DNA of 64,000 nt from Ruminococcaceae bacterium YAD3003 (GTDB taxonomy: Bacteria > Bacillota > Clostridia > Saccharofermentanales > Saccharofermentanaceae). The notes below the pieces were generated by a model that saw only the letters and a list, made by a program, of their open reading frames with translations, did not search any database and had not been told where the DNA came from. Location: positions 1-64,000 of the forward strand of contig FNPA01000013.1 of NCBI GenBank assembly GCA_900107185.1. The letters run 5' to 3'. Numbering within the stretch: position 1 is the stretch's first letter; every line of letters starts with the position of its first letter. Shown here piece by piece: positions 40,789 to 49,412 of the stretch. Both the position numbers and the translations under genes were made by a program.

Positions 40789-42879
40789 ATGGCTACTCGC
40801 AAGAATCTGAACAATGATCTCAGAGCGGTTCTGCTGGTCCTGATCTGTCTGGCTATTAACTTTATCCTGGGTAAGATCGCCAGTCTCACCAGCATTCCCT
40901 TTTACTTTGACTGCATAGGTACAATCCTTGCTGCCATGATCGGCGGCTTCCTGCCTGGCGTTATCGTCGGCTTCTTTACGAACATCATCAGCAGCATTGG
41001 TGAACCTACCAACATCTATTATGGTGTCGTAAATGTCCTTATCGCTATCTGCGCGGCAGCATTCTCCCAGAAGGGTACATTGCGCCAGCTCTCATGGAAA
41101 TTCATTGTTCCCGTCCTTTACTTCACGGTAATCGGCGGCGGTCTCGGTTCAGTAATCACATGGGGACTTTTTGGCAACACGATGGGTGAGGAACTCGCCT
41201 CATCACTTGCAGGACGTATCTACATGAATGTTGTAAGTGATGCATTCTTTGCACAGCTCTACGCCGGTCTCATCGTTGATCTCCCTGACAAGCTCATCAG
41301 CACGCTCGTTGCATTCCTCATCTACAAGAATTATCCCAATAACTTAAGACCAAGAAGAAACGAACTGGATGTTGAAGCCATAGCCAAAAAGGGTATTTCC
41401 TTAAGCGGCAAGATCTCTTTATCTGTAACCGCCATCTTCATCGTTGCAGCGGCTGTAGTGTCTTTCGTAAGTTTCAGACAGTTCCGTGAAACAATGATCG
41501 AGCAGGAAAAGAAGTATGCGCAGGACGTTGCGTCTTTTGCCTCCACGCTGGTTGATCCTAACCTTATTGATGAATACATCGAGAGACAGAATGCCGCAGA
41601 GGGATTCTACCGCACGAACAGATACTTAGGCCTTATCTGGAACAGTTCCGAGAAGATCCAGTATCTCTATGTTTATCAGATAAAACCTGACGGCTGCCAT
41701 GTTGTTTTCGACGTGGATACGCCTGATATGCCCGGTTCTGAGACAGGTGAAATAATCGAGTTCGATGAGAGCTTCGATCCATATCTGGATGATCTTCTCG
41801 CGGGCAGACCGATCGATCCGATAATCACTAACGATACATACGGATGGCTCTTGTCAGCTTATGTTCCGATCTATGACGATTCAGGAAAGTGTACTGCTTA
41901 TGTCTGTGTTGATGTATCAATGCCGAACATTGCAGAAGTCGAGCGCGAGTTTGCTTTTAAGATCACTACGCTCCTTTTGGGATTCTTCCTCACCGTCCTC
42001 ACGATCTGCGTTTACCTCGCAAAGCGTTTCATCGTCAATCCGGTAAACAAGCTCGCAAAGATGACATACGAGTTCGCATATACCAATGACGAAGCACGCG
42101 AAGAGACACTCGCGAGCATCAGTGAACTCGAGATCAAGACGGGTGATGAGATCGAACATCTCTATAACGCCCTCGCGAAAACGACCCGCGACACTGTAGA
42201 TTACATCAGTGAATCACAGCGTAAGAATGAGGCTATCGCCACATTCCAGAGCGGCATGATCAGCGTTATGGCTGACCTCGTTGAGAGCCGTGATAAATCA
42301 ACAGGTACGCACATCAAGAATACAGCTGCTTATGTTGAGATCATCTGCGACCAGATGATCAAGGACGGATTGTATCCTGACGTGGTAAACGAAGACTACA
42401 AGAATAATGTTGTAGCTTCTGCGCCAATGCATGACATCGGTAAGATCAAGATATCTGATGCTATCCTCAACAAGCCCGGCAGGTTTACACCTGAAGAGTA
42501 TGAGATCATGAAGACTCACTCTGAAGAAGGCGCAGCGATCATCCGCACGGTTAAGAAGACCGTCGACAGCAAAGAACTCAAAGAAAACTATCTGGGTGAA
42601 GCCGAGAATATGGCCCATTATCACCATGAGAAGTGGAACGGCGAAGGTTATCCTTGCGGACTCAAGGGTGAAGAGATTCCTCTGTCTGCGAGAATCATGG
42701 CCGTTGCAGATGTATTCGATGCTCTGGTATCAAGACGTGTATATAAGCCCGGCATGCCTTTTGATGATGCAATGGCAATCATCAAAAAGGACGCAGGTTC
42801 ACACTTCGACCCTGTATGCGTAGAAGCATTCGTGCATGCTGAAGCAAAGGTCAGAGCCGTAACCGAAGAGATTCACTGA
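40789..42879 (+). CDS. Membrane HD-GYP protein with N-terminal multi-helix and sensor domains
   Basis: This 696-residue protein has an N-terminal bundle of about six helices (about 10-180) resembling ECF-transporter S components (FYFDCIGTILAAMIGGFLPGVIVG). A further helix (about 205-225), an extracellular sensor domain (about 225-380), a helix with HAMP-like linker (about 385-440) and an HD-GYP domain (about 490-690) follow. The HD-GYP part keeps HDIGK, HSEEG, HHEKWNGEGYPCGLKG and ADVFDAL, so it is probably active in hydrolysing cyclic di-GMP. AAGGAG precedes the ATG. The S-component-like domain suggests sensing of a small ligand, which is inference. Confidence 0.9.
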   Translation: MATRKNLNNDLRAVLLVLICLAINFILGKIASLTSIPFYFDCIGTILAAMIGGFLPGVIVGFFTNIISSIGEPTNIYYGVVNVLIAICAAAFSQKGTLRQLSWKFIVPVLYFTVIGGGLGSVITWGLFGNTMGEELASSLAGRIYMNVVSDAFFAQLYAGLIVDLPDKLISTLVAFLIYKNYPNNLRPRRNELDVEAIAKKGISLSGKISLSVTAIFIVAAAVVSFVSFRQFRETMIEQEKKYAQDVASFASTLVDPNLIDEYIERQNAAEGFYRTNRYLGLIWNSSEKIQYLYVYQIKPDGCHVVFDVDTPDMPGSETGEIIEFDESFDPYLDDLLAGRPIDPIITNDTYGWLLSAYVPIYDDSGKCTAYVCVDVSMPNIAEVEREFAFKITTLLLGFFLTVLTICVYLAKRFIVNPVNKLAKMTYEFAYTNDEAREETLASISELEIKTGDEIEHLYNALAKTTRDTVDYISESQRKNEAIATFQSGMISVMADLVESRDKSTGTHIKNTAAYVEIICDQMIKDGLYPDVVNEDYKNNVVASAPMHDIGKIKISDAILNKPGRFTPEEYEIMKTHSEEGAAIIRTVKKTVDSKELKENYLGEAENMAHYHHEKWNGEGYPCGLKGEEIPLSARIMAVADVFDALVSRRVYKPGMPFDDAMAIIKKDAGSHFDPVCVEAFVHAEAKVRAVTEEIH

Positions 42880-42889
42880 TAAAGCGGGA

Positions 42890-43249
42890 TTATTCCTCTA
42901 ACGGATCGTCATCATCCAGTTTGTCCAAAAGGTCAAACTGTGCCTTGATAATGGCCTTGGGATCGTCCTCAAAAGCGACCTCGAGGTCACCTTCCTGGAC
43001 TGTCTCGCTGCAGAGAGCCACATCCTCAAAGAAACCGTTCGCATCTTCCTCACCATATCTGCTGATGAAGAGATTCTCGAAGTTTCTCGCACTGATAAGT
43101 TCATCAAGATAGAGCCTTGTTACGCTGACGAATGCTTCGTACAACTCACGCTTGCTGTAGTCATTTTCAGGGTCAGCAAAAAACTCAATAGTCTTTCTGA
43201 AATCTATTTCTTCAAAACCTGATTCATTTTTATTGTTATCGTTATCCAT
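42890..43249 (-). CDS. Small acidic cytosolic protein, unknown function
   Basis: This 119-residue protein is very acidic and helical, with no signal or membrane segment. I recognise no family. The ATG at 43249 follows AGGAGG at 9 bp; a TTG two codons upstream is too close to that site. It lies between the HD-GYP gene (convergent) and an esterase gene (divergent). Confidence 0.55.
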   Translation of the reverse strand: MDNDNNKNESGFEEIDFRKTIEFFADPENDYSKRELYEAFVSVTRLYLDELISARNFENLFISRYGEEDANGFFEDVALCSETVQEGDLEVAFEDDPKAIIKAQFDLLDKLDDDDPLEE

Positions 43250-43428
43250 TTCCAATTACCTCCTTTGTGAAGCGGTTGGATTAATAATCTGTTCTGTTGT
43301 CATAATAATAGAATGATATACAAGTGTCAAAACAAAACAGGGCCGAGAATAGGACAATTATCTCTAACCCCCATGTTATAATTGAAAAACTGACAGAAGA
43401 ATAGTTTTCGAGGGGAGTTGAGCTTCAT

Positions 43429-44400
43429 ATGGAAAAGATCACATTATGGCAGGAAGGCGAATATACTTACCCTTTGGCTTTTGAATTCGTACCCAATATG
43501 AGGCCTTATCTCTTAGACGACGGAAAGACCCATCCGTGCGTTATCGTGCTCCCCGGCGGCGGCTATGCTGTCGTTGTTCCACCCGAAAGCGAACACGTTG
43601 CAAAGGCATTTAATAAGCTCGGATATAACTGCTTCGTAATGACATATACAACGAACCAGATGATGCGTGTTCCCGTCGGCACACAGGCAATGCGGGATCT
43701 CGCACGTGCCATCCGTTATGTCAGAAAAAACAGTTCCGAATATCTCATAGATCCTGACAGGATATTTGTGTGCGGTTTCTCTGCTGCAGGCCACGTCTGT
43801 GCGAGCGTATGCGATTACTGGGATGAGATCACAGATGAGAATCCTGAATATAAAGACATCTCCTGCCGTCCTGATGCGGCTATATTGTCTTACCCTGTTA
43901 TCACTTCGGGAGAATATGCACACAAGGATTCATTCCGTTTCCTTCTAGGTGCAGATATTTACGAGAGAACTGATAGCGAGGCTAAGGCCCTTTTAGACCG
44001 TTTCTCACTTGAGAAGCACGTTAAGAACACCAATCCTCCCTGCTTCGTATGGCAGACTGAGACGGATGACCTGGTGCCCGTACAAAACAGTTATCTCTAT
44101 GCTGAAGCTCTAAAAGCAAACGGCGTTCGTTACGAGCACAAGACCTTCCCCCAGGGTCCTCACGGATTGTCCATTCCGGACGACGACTGGGCAAAGGGAA
44201 GACACGGAGAGCCCTATACTGCAGAGCAGAGTTTTGCTCTCGTCAATGCGATCAGATCCGGTAAACTGGATGATCCTGACGGCAATTGCGATACATTGCT
44301 CGCATATCTGGATCCCCCGCCGGCAGACATAAGGATCCCTGCTTTCCCTGAGGTATGCGTCTGGCCTGATCTGGCAGATGCTTTCCTTAAGAGTCTTTAA
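43429..44400 (+). CDS. Alpha/beta-hydrolase of the BD-FAE/acetyl-xylan-esterase type
   Basis: This 323-residue protein lacks a signal peptide, so it probably acts in the cytosol. It has the oxyanion-hole motif LPGGGY, the nucleophile elbow GFSAAGH (Ser near 118), an acid in TETDDLVP and a histidine in GPHGLS. This set is typical of carbohydrate esterases that remove acyl groups from xylo-oligosaccharides. A role downstream of the surface xylanase is plausible but the genes are not adjacent. It stands alone with GAGGGGAG upstream. Confidence 0.85.
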   Translation: MEKITLWQEGEYTYPLAFEFVPNMRPYLLDDGKTHPCVIVLPGGGYAVVVPPESEHVAKAFNKLGYNCFVMTYTTNQMMRVPVGTQAMRDLARAIRYVRKNSSEYLIDPDRIFVCGFSAAGHVCASVCDYWDEITDENPEYKDISCRPDAAILSYPVITSGEYAHKDSFRFLLGADIYERTDSEAKALLDRFSLEKHVKNTNPPCFVWQTETDDLVPVQNSYLYAEALKANGVRYEHKTFPQGPHGLSIPDDDWAKGRHGEPYTAEQSFALVNAIRSGKLDDPDGNCDTLLAYLDPPPADIRIPAFPEVCVWPDLADAFLKSL

Positions 44401-44409
44401 TTCAGTTTC

Positions 44410-45681
44410 TTAGAGTTTGCCCGCGATCTCTGAGGCGTCATCAGCCTCAGGCTTGATCCTGGTTACGCCGAATCCTTCGGAGATCTTGACCGAAGCCTCA
44501 CCGAACTTTGTCATGACCTTCTCCTGGTGTCTGACGAGCTTGAATCTGTCCATTGCTATATATCTGATTCCGATTGTCTTTGTATTCTCGAAAATCAGTT
44601 TTGCGAACTTTTCCTTGTCTTCAGGTTTTGCAATTACGGTAAGAAGAATGCCCGGGCGGTTCTTCTTCATGTAAACAGATGTGGTAAAAACATCGAGAGC
44701 GCCGTTCTCCATGAGAACGCCGGTAGCATAACCGATTTCCTCACCTGTCATGTCATCGACGTTGCACTGCATCTCAATAACTTTATCGTCGTCTTCTGAG
44801 ACTTCATTTCCGATAAATGTTCTGAGCATATTTGCCTTTGCAAAATCTTTCTTTCCCATTCCGTAACCGGTCTTTTCAATTGCCATAACAGGTCTTTTGC
44901 CAAAGCCGTCTGCAAAGTGCCTGAGCAGCGCTGCACCTGTAGGTGTTAACAGCTCGCCTTCAACATCACCGCTGTAAGAAGGAATGCCTTCAATAATGTG
45001 CGCTGTTGCAGGCGCGGGAACAGGCAGGATTCCGTGTGCACATCTTACCTGGCCAAATCCTGTTGCCAGAGGTGACACAACGATTCTGTCAGCACCGATC
45101 TGCTCTAACAAAACACATACGCCGACTATATCTGCAACGGCATCCATGGTTCCTACTTCGTGGAAATGGATCTCGGTTATCTCTTTGCCGTGAGCCTTGC
45201 TCTCAGCCTCAGCGATGAGGCCGTATACTGCGAGTGCATCGGACTTAACTTTATCTGATACGTTAAGACCGCCGATTATCTTCTCGATATCACTCATATG
45301 AGTGTGGTGATGATGGTGATGGTGTTCACCCTCGTGATCATGATGGTCGTGAGTATGTTCTTCATGAGTATGCTCGTGATGGTGGTCGTGCTCATATTCA
45401 TGAGAGTGCTCATGTGAATGTTCATGCTCTTCGTGATCGTGGTGGTGATGCTCATGCTCATGCATGTGCTCATCTTCTTCTACACCCAGTGCAACAACAC
45501 GAGCGTGAGTGCCCTTTATACCGCACTTTACGCTGTCTTCGAAGTTATAAGTAACATCAGGGATTCCCAATGAGTTGAGCTTTGCCTCACACGCTTTAAC
45601 GTCGCCTGTGAGTTCAGCCAGTGATGCCAGGAGCATGTCTCCTGCAGCGCCCATATTGCATTCGATATAAAGTGTCTTCAT
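44410..45681 (-). CDS. larC: Nickel-pincer cofactor biosynthesis protein LarC
   Basis: This 423-residue enzyme inserts nickel into the pyridinium-dithiocarboxylate precursor to finish the nickel-pincer nucleotide cofactor. The N-terminal YIECNMGAAGDMLLASL and middle IHFHEVGTMDAVADIVG motifs are conserved in LarC. A His/Glu/Asp-rich stretch of about 60 residues (about 72-132) is likely a nickel-storage or binding loop. In Lactobacillus plantarum larC is read through a programmed frameshift as larC1/larC2; here it is one open frame. It is the last gene of the operon larE-larB-larC. Confidence 0.95.
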   Translation of the reverse strand: MKTLYIECNMGAAGDMLLASLAELTGDVKACEAKLNSLGIPDVTYNFEDSVKCGIKGTHARVVALGVEEDEHMHEHEHHHHDHEEHEHSHEHSHEYEHDHHHEHTHEEHTHDHHDHEGEHHHHHHHTHMSDIEKIIGGLNVSDKVKSDALAVYGLIAEAESKAHGKEITEIHFHEVGTMDAVADIVGVCVLLEQIGADRIVVSPLATGFGQVRCAHGILPVPAPATAHIIEGIPSYSGDVEGELLTPTGAALLRHFADGFGKRPVMAIEKTGYGMGKKDFAKANMLRTFIGNEVSEDDDKVIEMQCNVDDMTGEEIGYATGVLMENGALDVFTTSVYMKKNRPGILLTVIAKPEDKEKFAKLIFENTKTIGIRYIAMDRFKLVRHQEKVMTKFGEASVKISEGFGVTRIKPEADDASEIAGKL

Positions 45682-45685
45682 CAGG

Positions 45686-46426
45686 TTAACCTCCGATGTG
45701 ATTTATCATGCTGGCAGAATAGCCTGCTCCGAATCCGTTGTCGATATTTACTACTGTAACGCCGCTCGCACATGAGTTCATCATGGCCAGCAATGCCGTG
45801 AGCCCCTCAAAAGATGCACCGTATCCTACGCTCGTGGGTACCGCGATAACAGGACAGTCGACCAGGCCTCCGATAACGCTCGCGAGAGCGCCTTCCATGC
45901 CGGCTACAGCGATAATGACACTCGCACTCATGAGTTCTTCTTTGTGTGACAGGAGCCTGTGTAATCCAGATACACCGACGTCGTATACGCGGTTTACTTT
46001 GTTGCCTAACAGCTCTGCCGTAACTGCCGCTTCCTCTGCGACAGGAAGGTCTGATGTACCGCCTGTAGCAACAACAATGGTGCCTTTCGCAGCAGGCTCA
46101 GGGATCTCGCCTGCAACGCCTATGCGTGCAATGTCGTAATATTTGACGGGAATTGTAAGGGCAGCCGCTTTCTCAGCCGACAGTCTCGTAATCAGAACGG
46201 TCTTTTGGCCGCCTTCGATGAGACTGGATGTAATGGCATCTATCTGACCGGGAGTTTTTCCCTCGCCATAAATAACTTCCGGAACGCCCTGTCTCAAACC
46301 TCTGTGGAGGTCAGGCTTGGCAAAACCAAGATCGACAAAGGGCTTCATCTTCAGTTGGAGTTCAGCCTCTTCGGCCGTCATCTCACCGCTTGCTACCTTC
46401 TCCAAAATGTCTCTGGTATCGCTCAT
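45686..46426 (-). CDS. larB: Nickel-pincer cofactor biosynthesis protein LarB
   Basis: This 246-residue protein has an AIR-carboxylase-like fold. The family carboxylates nicotinate adenine dinucleotide to the dicarboxylated mononucleotide that begins nickel-pincer synthesis. Visible motifs are [42 protein letters not shown] and [17 protein letters not shown]. It lies 4 bp upstream of larC and 12 bp downstream of larE. Confidence 0.95.
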   Translation of the reverse strand: MSDTRDILEKVASGEMTAEEAELQLKMKPFVDLGFAKPDLHRGLRQGVPEVIYGEGKTPGQIDAITSSLIEGGQKTVLITRLSAEKAAALTIPVKYYDIARIGVAGEIPEPAAKGTIVVATGGTSDLPVAEEAAVTAELLGNKVNRVYDVGVSGLHRLLSHKEELMSASVIIAVAGMEGALASVIGGLVDCPVIAVPTSVGYGASFEGLTALLAMMNSCASGVTVVNIDNGFGAGYSASMINHIGG

Positions 46427-46438
46427 AACAAACCTCTG

Positions 46439-47251
46439 TTACTTGTCTAATACTTCGTTCATGCTGCCTGTGCGGTAGCCTTCCATGTCTATTGCTACAT
46501 ATTTGAAGCCGAGACGTTTCAATTCTTCTGAGATCTCTTTTCTTGTACGTGCATATGTGAGCAATACTATGTCATCAGGATCAGCTTCGATCCTCGCAAT
46601 ATCGCCGTGCACTCTTACACGTATTCCCGTAAAACCCAGATCCTTGATGAATTTCTCTGCAGAGGCAACTCGCACCAATCCTTCGTCAGTGATCTCTTCG
46701 CCATATGCAAATCTCGATGCCAGGCATGCAGCTGACGGATGGTCCCATGTCGGGAGCCCTGCCTCTTTGGAGAGTGCGCGGATATCTGCTTTCGAGAGGC
46801 CTGAATCCTTAAGCGGGCTCGCTATTCCGAGTTCAGAGATGGCACGCATACCGGGTCTGTAATCGCCCGTGTCGTCAACATTGCTGCCGTCAGCGACCTC
46901 ATATTCCGGAGCAGCATTCTTTATACTCTCGAAAATCCTCCTCTTACAGTAATAGCATCTGTCCGGAGGATTGGACGCGAACCCGGGCGTTGAGAAAACA
47001 TCAAAATCAATTACGATCTGAAGGATCTTGTTCCCTGAACAGAATTCAGATGTCCACCCGAACTCTTCGTCGGTAAGCACCTGGGACTTAACAGTAACTG
47101 CGATGCAGTCATCACCTAAAACCTCGTGAGCTTTGTAGAGCAGATATGTGGAATCCACCCCACCTGAAAAAGCGACCGCCAGTTTCCCGGCGGCCTTAAT
47201 ACGCTCTGTGAGCGCAGTTTCTTTATTTCTGATGTCCTGTGCGGTATTCAT
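46439..47251 (-). CDS. larE: ATP-dependent sacrificial sulfur transferase LarE
   Basis: This 270-residue enzyme of the PP-loop ATPase family adds sulfur to the LarB product. The PP-loop AFSGGVDSTYLL lies near residue 30. CYYC (near residue 98) and the cysteine in AACLASRF (near residue 178) are candidate sulfur donors or Fe-S ligands; LarE types differ in this. The start codon overlaps the stop of the upstream small membrane protein gene (TAATG), showing coupling. Confidence 0.94.
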   Translation of the reverse strand: MNTAQDIRNKETALTERIKAAGKLAVAFSGGVDSTYLLYKAHEVLGDDCIAVTVKSQVLTDEEFGWTSEFCSGNKILQIVIDFDVFSTPGFASNPPDRCYYCKRRIFESIKNAAPEYEVADGSNVDDTGDYRPGMRAISELGIASPLKDSGLSKADIRALSKEAGLPTWDHPSAACLASRFAYGEEITDEGLVRVASAEKFIKDLGFTGIRVRVHGDIARIEADPDDIVLLTYARTRKEISEELKRLGFKYVAIDMEGYRTGSMNEVLDK

Positions 47252-47556
47252 TATTTGGATGCGAGCATAGCCTTGACCTTGCCCTCAGGATCCTTAACGA
47301 TGAGAATAACGAGCCAGATGACCATGCCGAGTGCGACTACGCAAAGTCCGAGATATGCATCGTTGAGCATGTCTGCGGGAGCCTGTTCAAAGAACTCAGC
47401 GCCGAGTTCGATGTATTCAACTACAGCGTCAACGAGCCACATAAGGCTTGCGCCCCAATACATAAGAGCAAGTGTGCCGAGTTTTCTGTCAGATTTTGAG
47501 TTATACCAAAGGATTGTTGCAATAGCTGCAGCGAAAACAGTGATAAGTAAAGTCAT
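47251..47556 (-). CDS. Small membrane protein in the lar operon, copy B
   Basis: This 101-residue protein has three hydrophobic helices and a conserved acidic region between them. It is joined to larE by a TAATG overlap and follows a second small membrane protein by 13 bp. The constant link to larE-B-C suggests a role in nickel supply, but I see no known transporter motif. The ATG at 47556 is chosen over an upstream start that would add a basic, untypical leader. Confidence 0.65.
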   Translation of the reverse strand: MTLLITVFAAAIATILWYNSKSDRKLGTLALMYWGASLMWLVDAVVEYIELGAEFFEQAPADMLNDAYLGLCVVALGMVIWLVILIVKDPEGKVKAMLASK

Positions 47557-47569
47557 ATTATTTCCCCCT

Positions 47570-47929
47570 TCATGCCTTTGCCTTAGCCGTAGCAGGCGCT
47601 TTCTTTTTGGAGATGGCATTCGATACAAGTACCATCACTACCCACGCCAGCGTTACGAGAATTGCCATGGCAACTCCGCTCGTGCTCATCTCGTGAATCA
47701 TCTCAGCTGCGTCAGCGGGATTTGCTGCTGCAGTAAGGAAAGGGAACCACGGTGTAACTTCACCGTGCCAAACGTGCTCAAAAGCAAGGAGTGCAGAACC
47801 GCCCCAAAGCATATTGTTGAGCCAGCCCATCTTCTTGATGAACATATTGTCAGAACCATTTTTGTCACCAATCTTCTTGATTACAGTTGTTACAACTGCC
47901 TCTGTTGTAGGTACTAAAAAACATGCCAT
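47570..47929 (-). CDS. Small membrane protein in the lar operon, copy A
   Basis: This 119-residue protein has two to three hydrophobic helices, an FEHVWHGE segment with two His that could bind metal, and a Lys/Ala-rich tail. It starts the apparent operon with the 47251-47556 gene and larE-larB-larC. The DtxR-type regulator gene lies 87 bp upstream on the same strand. A metal-transport or metal-sensing role is inferred from position. Confidence 0.65.
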   Translation of the reverse strand: MACFLVPTTEAVVTTVIKKIGDKNGSDNMFIKKMGWLNNMLWGGSALLAFEHVWHGEVTPWFPFLTAAANPADAAEMIHEMSTSGVAMAILVTLAWVVMVLVSNAISKKKAPATAKAKA

Positions 47930-48016
47930 AAAATACACTCCTTTATTTAAAATATTCAGTTAACAACATACTATCAGAGTAATTTTTCAGGTATATACCA
48001 AATCGAATACTTAAAA

Positions 48017-48430
48017 TTATGATTTTTTTACTTTCTTCGGGGAACTGCATGTCTTGCAATGCTCAAGACAATTGCAGAGCGCTTCGAAAGTCTGGTCGCT
48101 GATGTCGTGCTCGATCTTGCATGCGTCATCTTCGGCAACTTCAGGATCAACACCCAATGCGATGAAATAGTCAGTAAGCTTCTTGTGACGGGTATAGATC
48201 TTGTTTGCGATCTCCAGACCCTTCTCTGTTACGGTGATAAAACCGGAACGGTTCATCTCAATATAGCCTTCTTCACGGAGACGCTTCATTGCATTACTTA
48301 CACTGGGCTTTGTAACACCGAGAAGTTCAGAAATATCAACAGAACGGACATAACCGTTCTTCTCCTTGAGAATGAGCATGGATTCGAGATAATCTTCAGC
48401 TGATTTACCGAGTTCATTAGAATTTTTCAT
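48017..48430 (-). CDS. DtxR/MntR-family metal-dependent regulator
   Basis: This 137-residue protein has the winged helix (VRSVDISELLGVTKPSVSNAMKRL, about 20-50) and dimerisation/metal-binding helices of the DtxR/MntR family, with Cys/His residues (DACKIEHDIS, NCLEHCKTC) that could bind metal. Family members repress uptake genes when Mn2+ or Fe2+ is plentiful; the position here suggests nickel or another metal linked to Lar synthesis. The ATG at 48430 follows GGGG at 8 bp. A palindrome at 48467-48486 overlaps its promoter. Confidence 0.85.
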   Translation of the reverse strand: MKNSNELGKSAEDYLESMLILKEKNGYVRSVDISELLGVTKPSVSNAMKRLREEGYIEMNRSGFITVTEKGLEIANKIYTRHKKLTDYFIALGVDPEVAEDDACKIEHDISDQTFEALCNCLEHCKTCSSPKKVKKS

Positions 48431-48466
48431 ATGACTTACCCCGCGTTGTTTATACATACTCCGGTT

Positions 48467-48516
48467 AATCGGAATTAACTCCGATTATATAACAAAATCA
48501 TACCCCTTTGTGTCAA
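48467..48516 (-). promoter_or_regulatory. Promoter and palindromic operator of the DtxR-type regulator
   Basis: On the minus strand TTGACA (plus 48511-48516) is followed, 17-18 bp on, by TTATAT/TATAAT. Directly downstream lies the perfect inverted repeat AATCGGA-N6-TCCGATT (48467-48486), a typical autorepression arrangement. A related half-site CTCCGGTTAAT continues to the left. Confidence 0.75.
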
Positions 48517-48575
48517 AATTGGTTTCTTATTTCTGATATTATGAGGCTAAATAAAAAATCGAAAGACATCTGCTT

Positions 48576-49412
48576 ATGAAGACTATTGAGAATCTGATCA
48601 CAGACGAAGAACGCGCGCTATACGGGAGCATTGATCTCACCGTTATAAACAGCCGTTTTGACGGTCCCGCCGATGGCGAGAGCGCCCTTAAAGAGTGCCG
48701 CAACATCATTGTCAGGGACAGTTATTTCAATCTCAGATATCCCTTCTGGCATGTGCACGGTCTTAATATAGATTCTTCTGAGATGACCGATAAATGCAGG
48801 GCTGCCCTGTGGTATTCGGATAATATAAAGATCACCAACACAAAGCTCCATGGAATAAAGGCATTAAGAGAATGTGCTGATGTTTCAATCGAATCTTCGG
48901 ACATCATTTCGCCTGAGTTCGGATGGTCTGTTACAGGCCTTAAAACGAAGGGTGTTTCTGCTGAGTCTGAATATTTCCTCATGAGGTCTTCTGATATTAC
49001 GCTCGACAACTTCAGCCTTACTGGAAAATATTCTTTTCAATACGTAAATAACTGCGAGATAAAAGATTCTACCCTTAACACCAAGGATGCCTTCTGGCAC
49101 GCAGTAAACGTTACCGTAAGAGACTCTGTAATTAACGGTGAGTACTTAGGATGGTACTCTGAAAACCTCACGTTCATTAACTGCACTATAAAGGGTACAC
49201 AGCCGCTCTGCTACTGTAAAAATCTGAAGCTCATCAACTGCAGAATGGAAGAGTGCGACCTGGCTTTCGAGAGGTCAGATGTTGAGGCTGAGATCACAAC
49301 ACCTGTTATAAGCATCAAGAACCCTCTGTCAGGCCACATCCGTGTGCCTGCGGCTGATGAAATAATCAGGGATATTCCTGAAGCAAAAGGCGAAGTTATT
49401 TTAGGAAATTAA
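48576..49412 (+). CDS. DUF3737-family right-handed beta-helix protein
   Basis: This 278-residue protein has the repeating short-strand pattern (SRFDG, SYFNL, SEMTD, TKLHG, SDIIS...) of a right-handed beta-helix and fits DUF3737, a family with no assigned function. There is no signal peptide. It is convergent with the MscS gene, with a 4-bp overlap of the ends. Confidence 0.8.
   Translation: MKTIENLITDEERALYGSIDLTVINSRFDGPADGESALKECRNIIVRDSYFNLRYPFWHVHGLNIDSSEMTDKCRAALWYSDNIKITNTKLHGIKALRECADVSIESSDIISPEFGWSVTGLKTKGVSAESEYFLMRSSDITLDNFSLTGKYSFQYVNNCEIKDSTLNTKDAFWHAVNVTVRDSVINGEYLGWYSENLTFINCTIKGTQPLCYCKNLKLINCRMEECDLAFERSDVEAEITTPVISIKNPLSGHIRVPAADEIIRDIPEAKGEVILGN

Noticed and set aside
45301-45470. 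Low-complexity repeat in larC as a possible tandem-repeat element.
   Set aside because: It encodes the His-rich loop common in LarC and lies in frame.
48003-48009. A GAATAC-like heptamer downstream of the DtxR-type gene as an isolated array half-site.
   Set aside because: No partner at 21 bp and no 52-bp repeat; expected by chance in AT-rich sequence.
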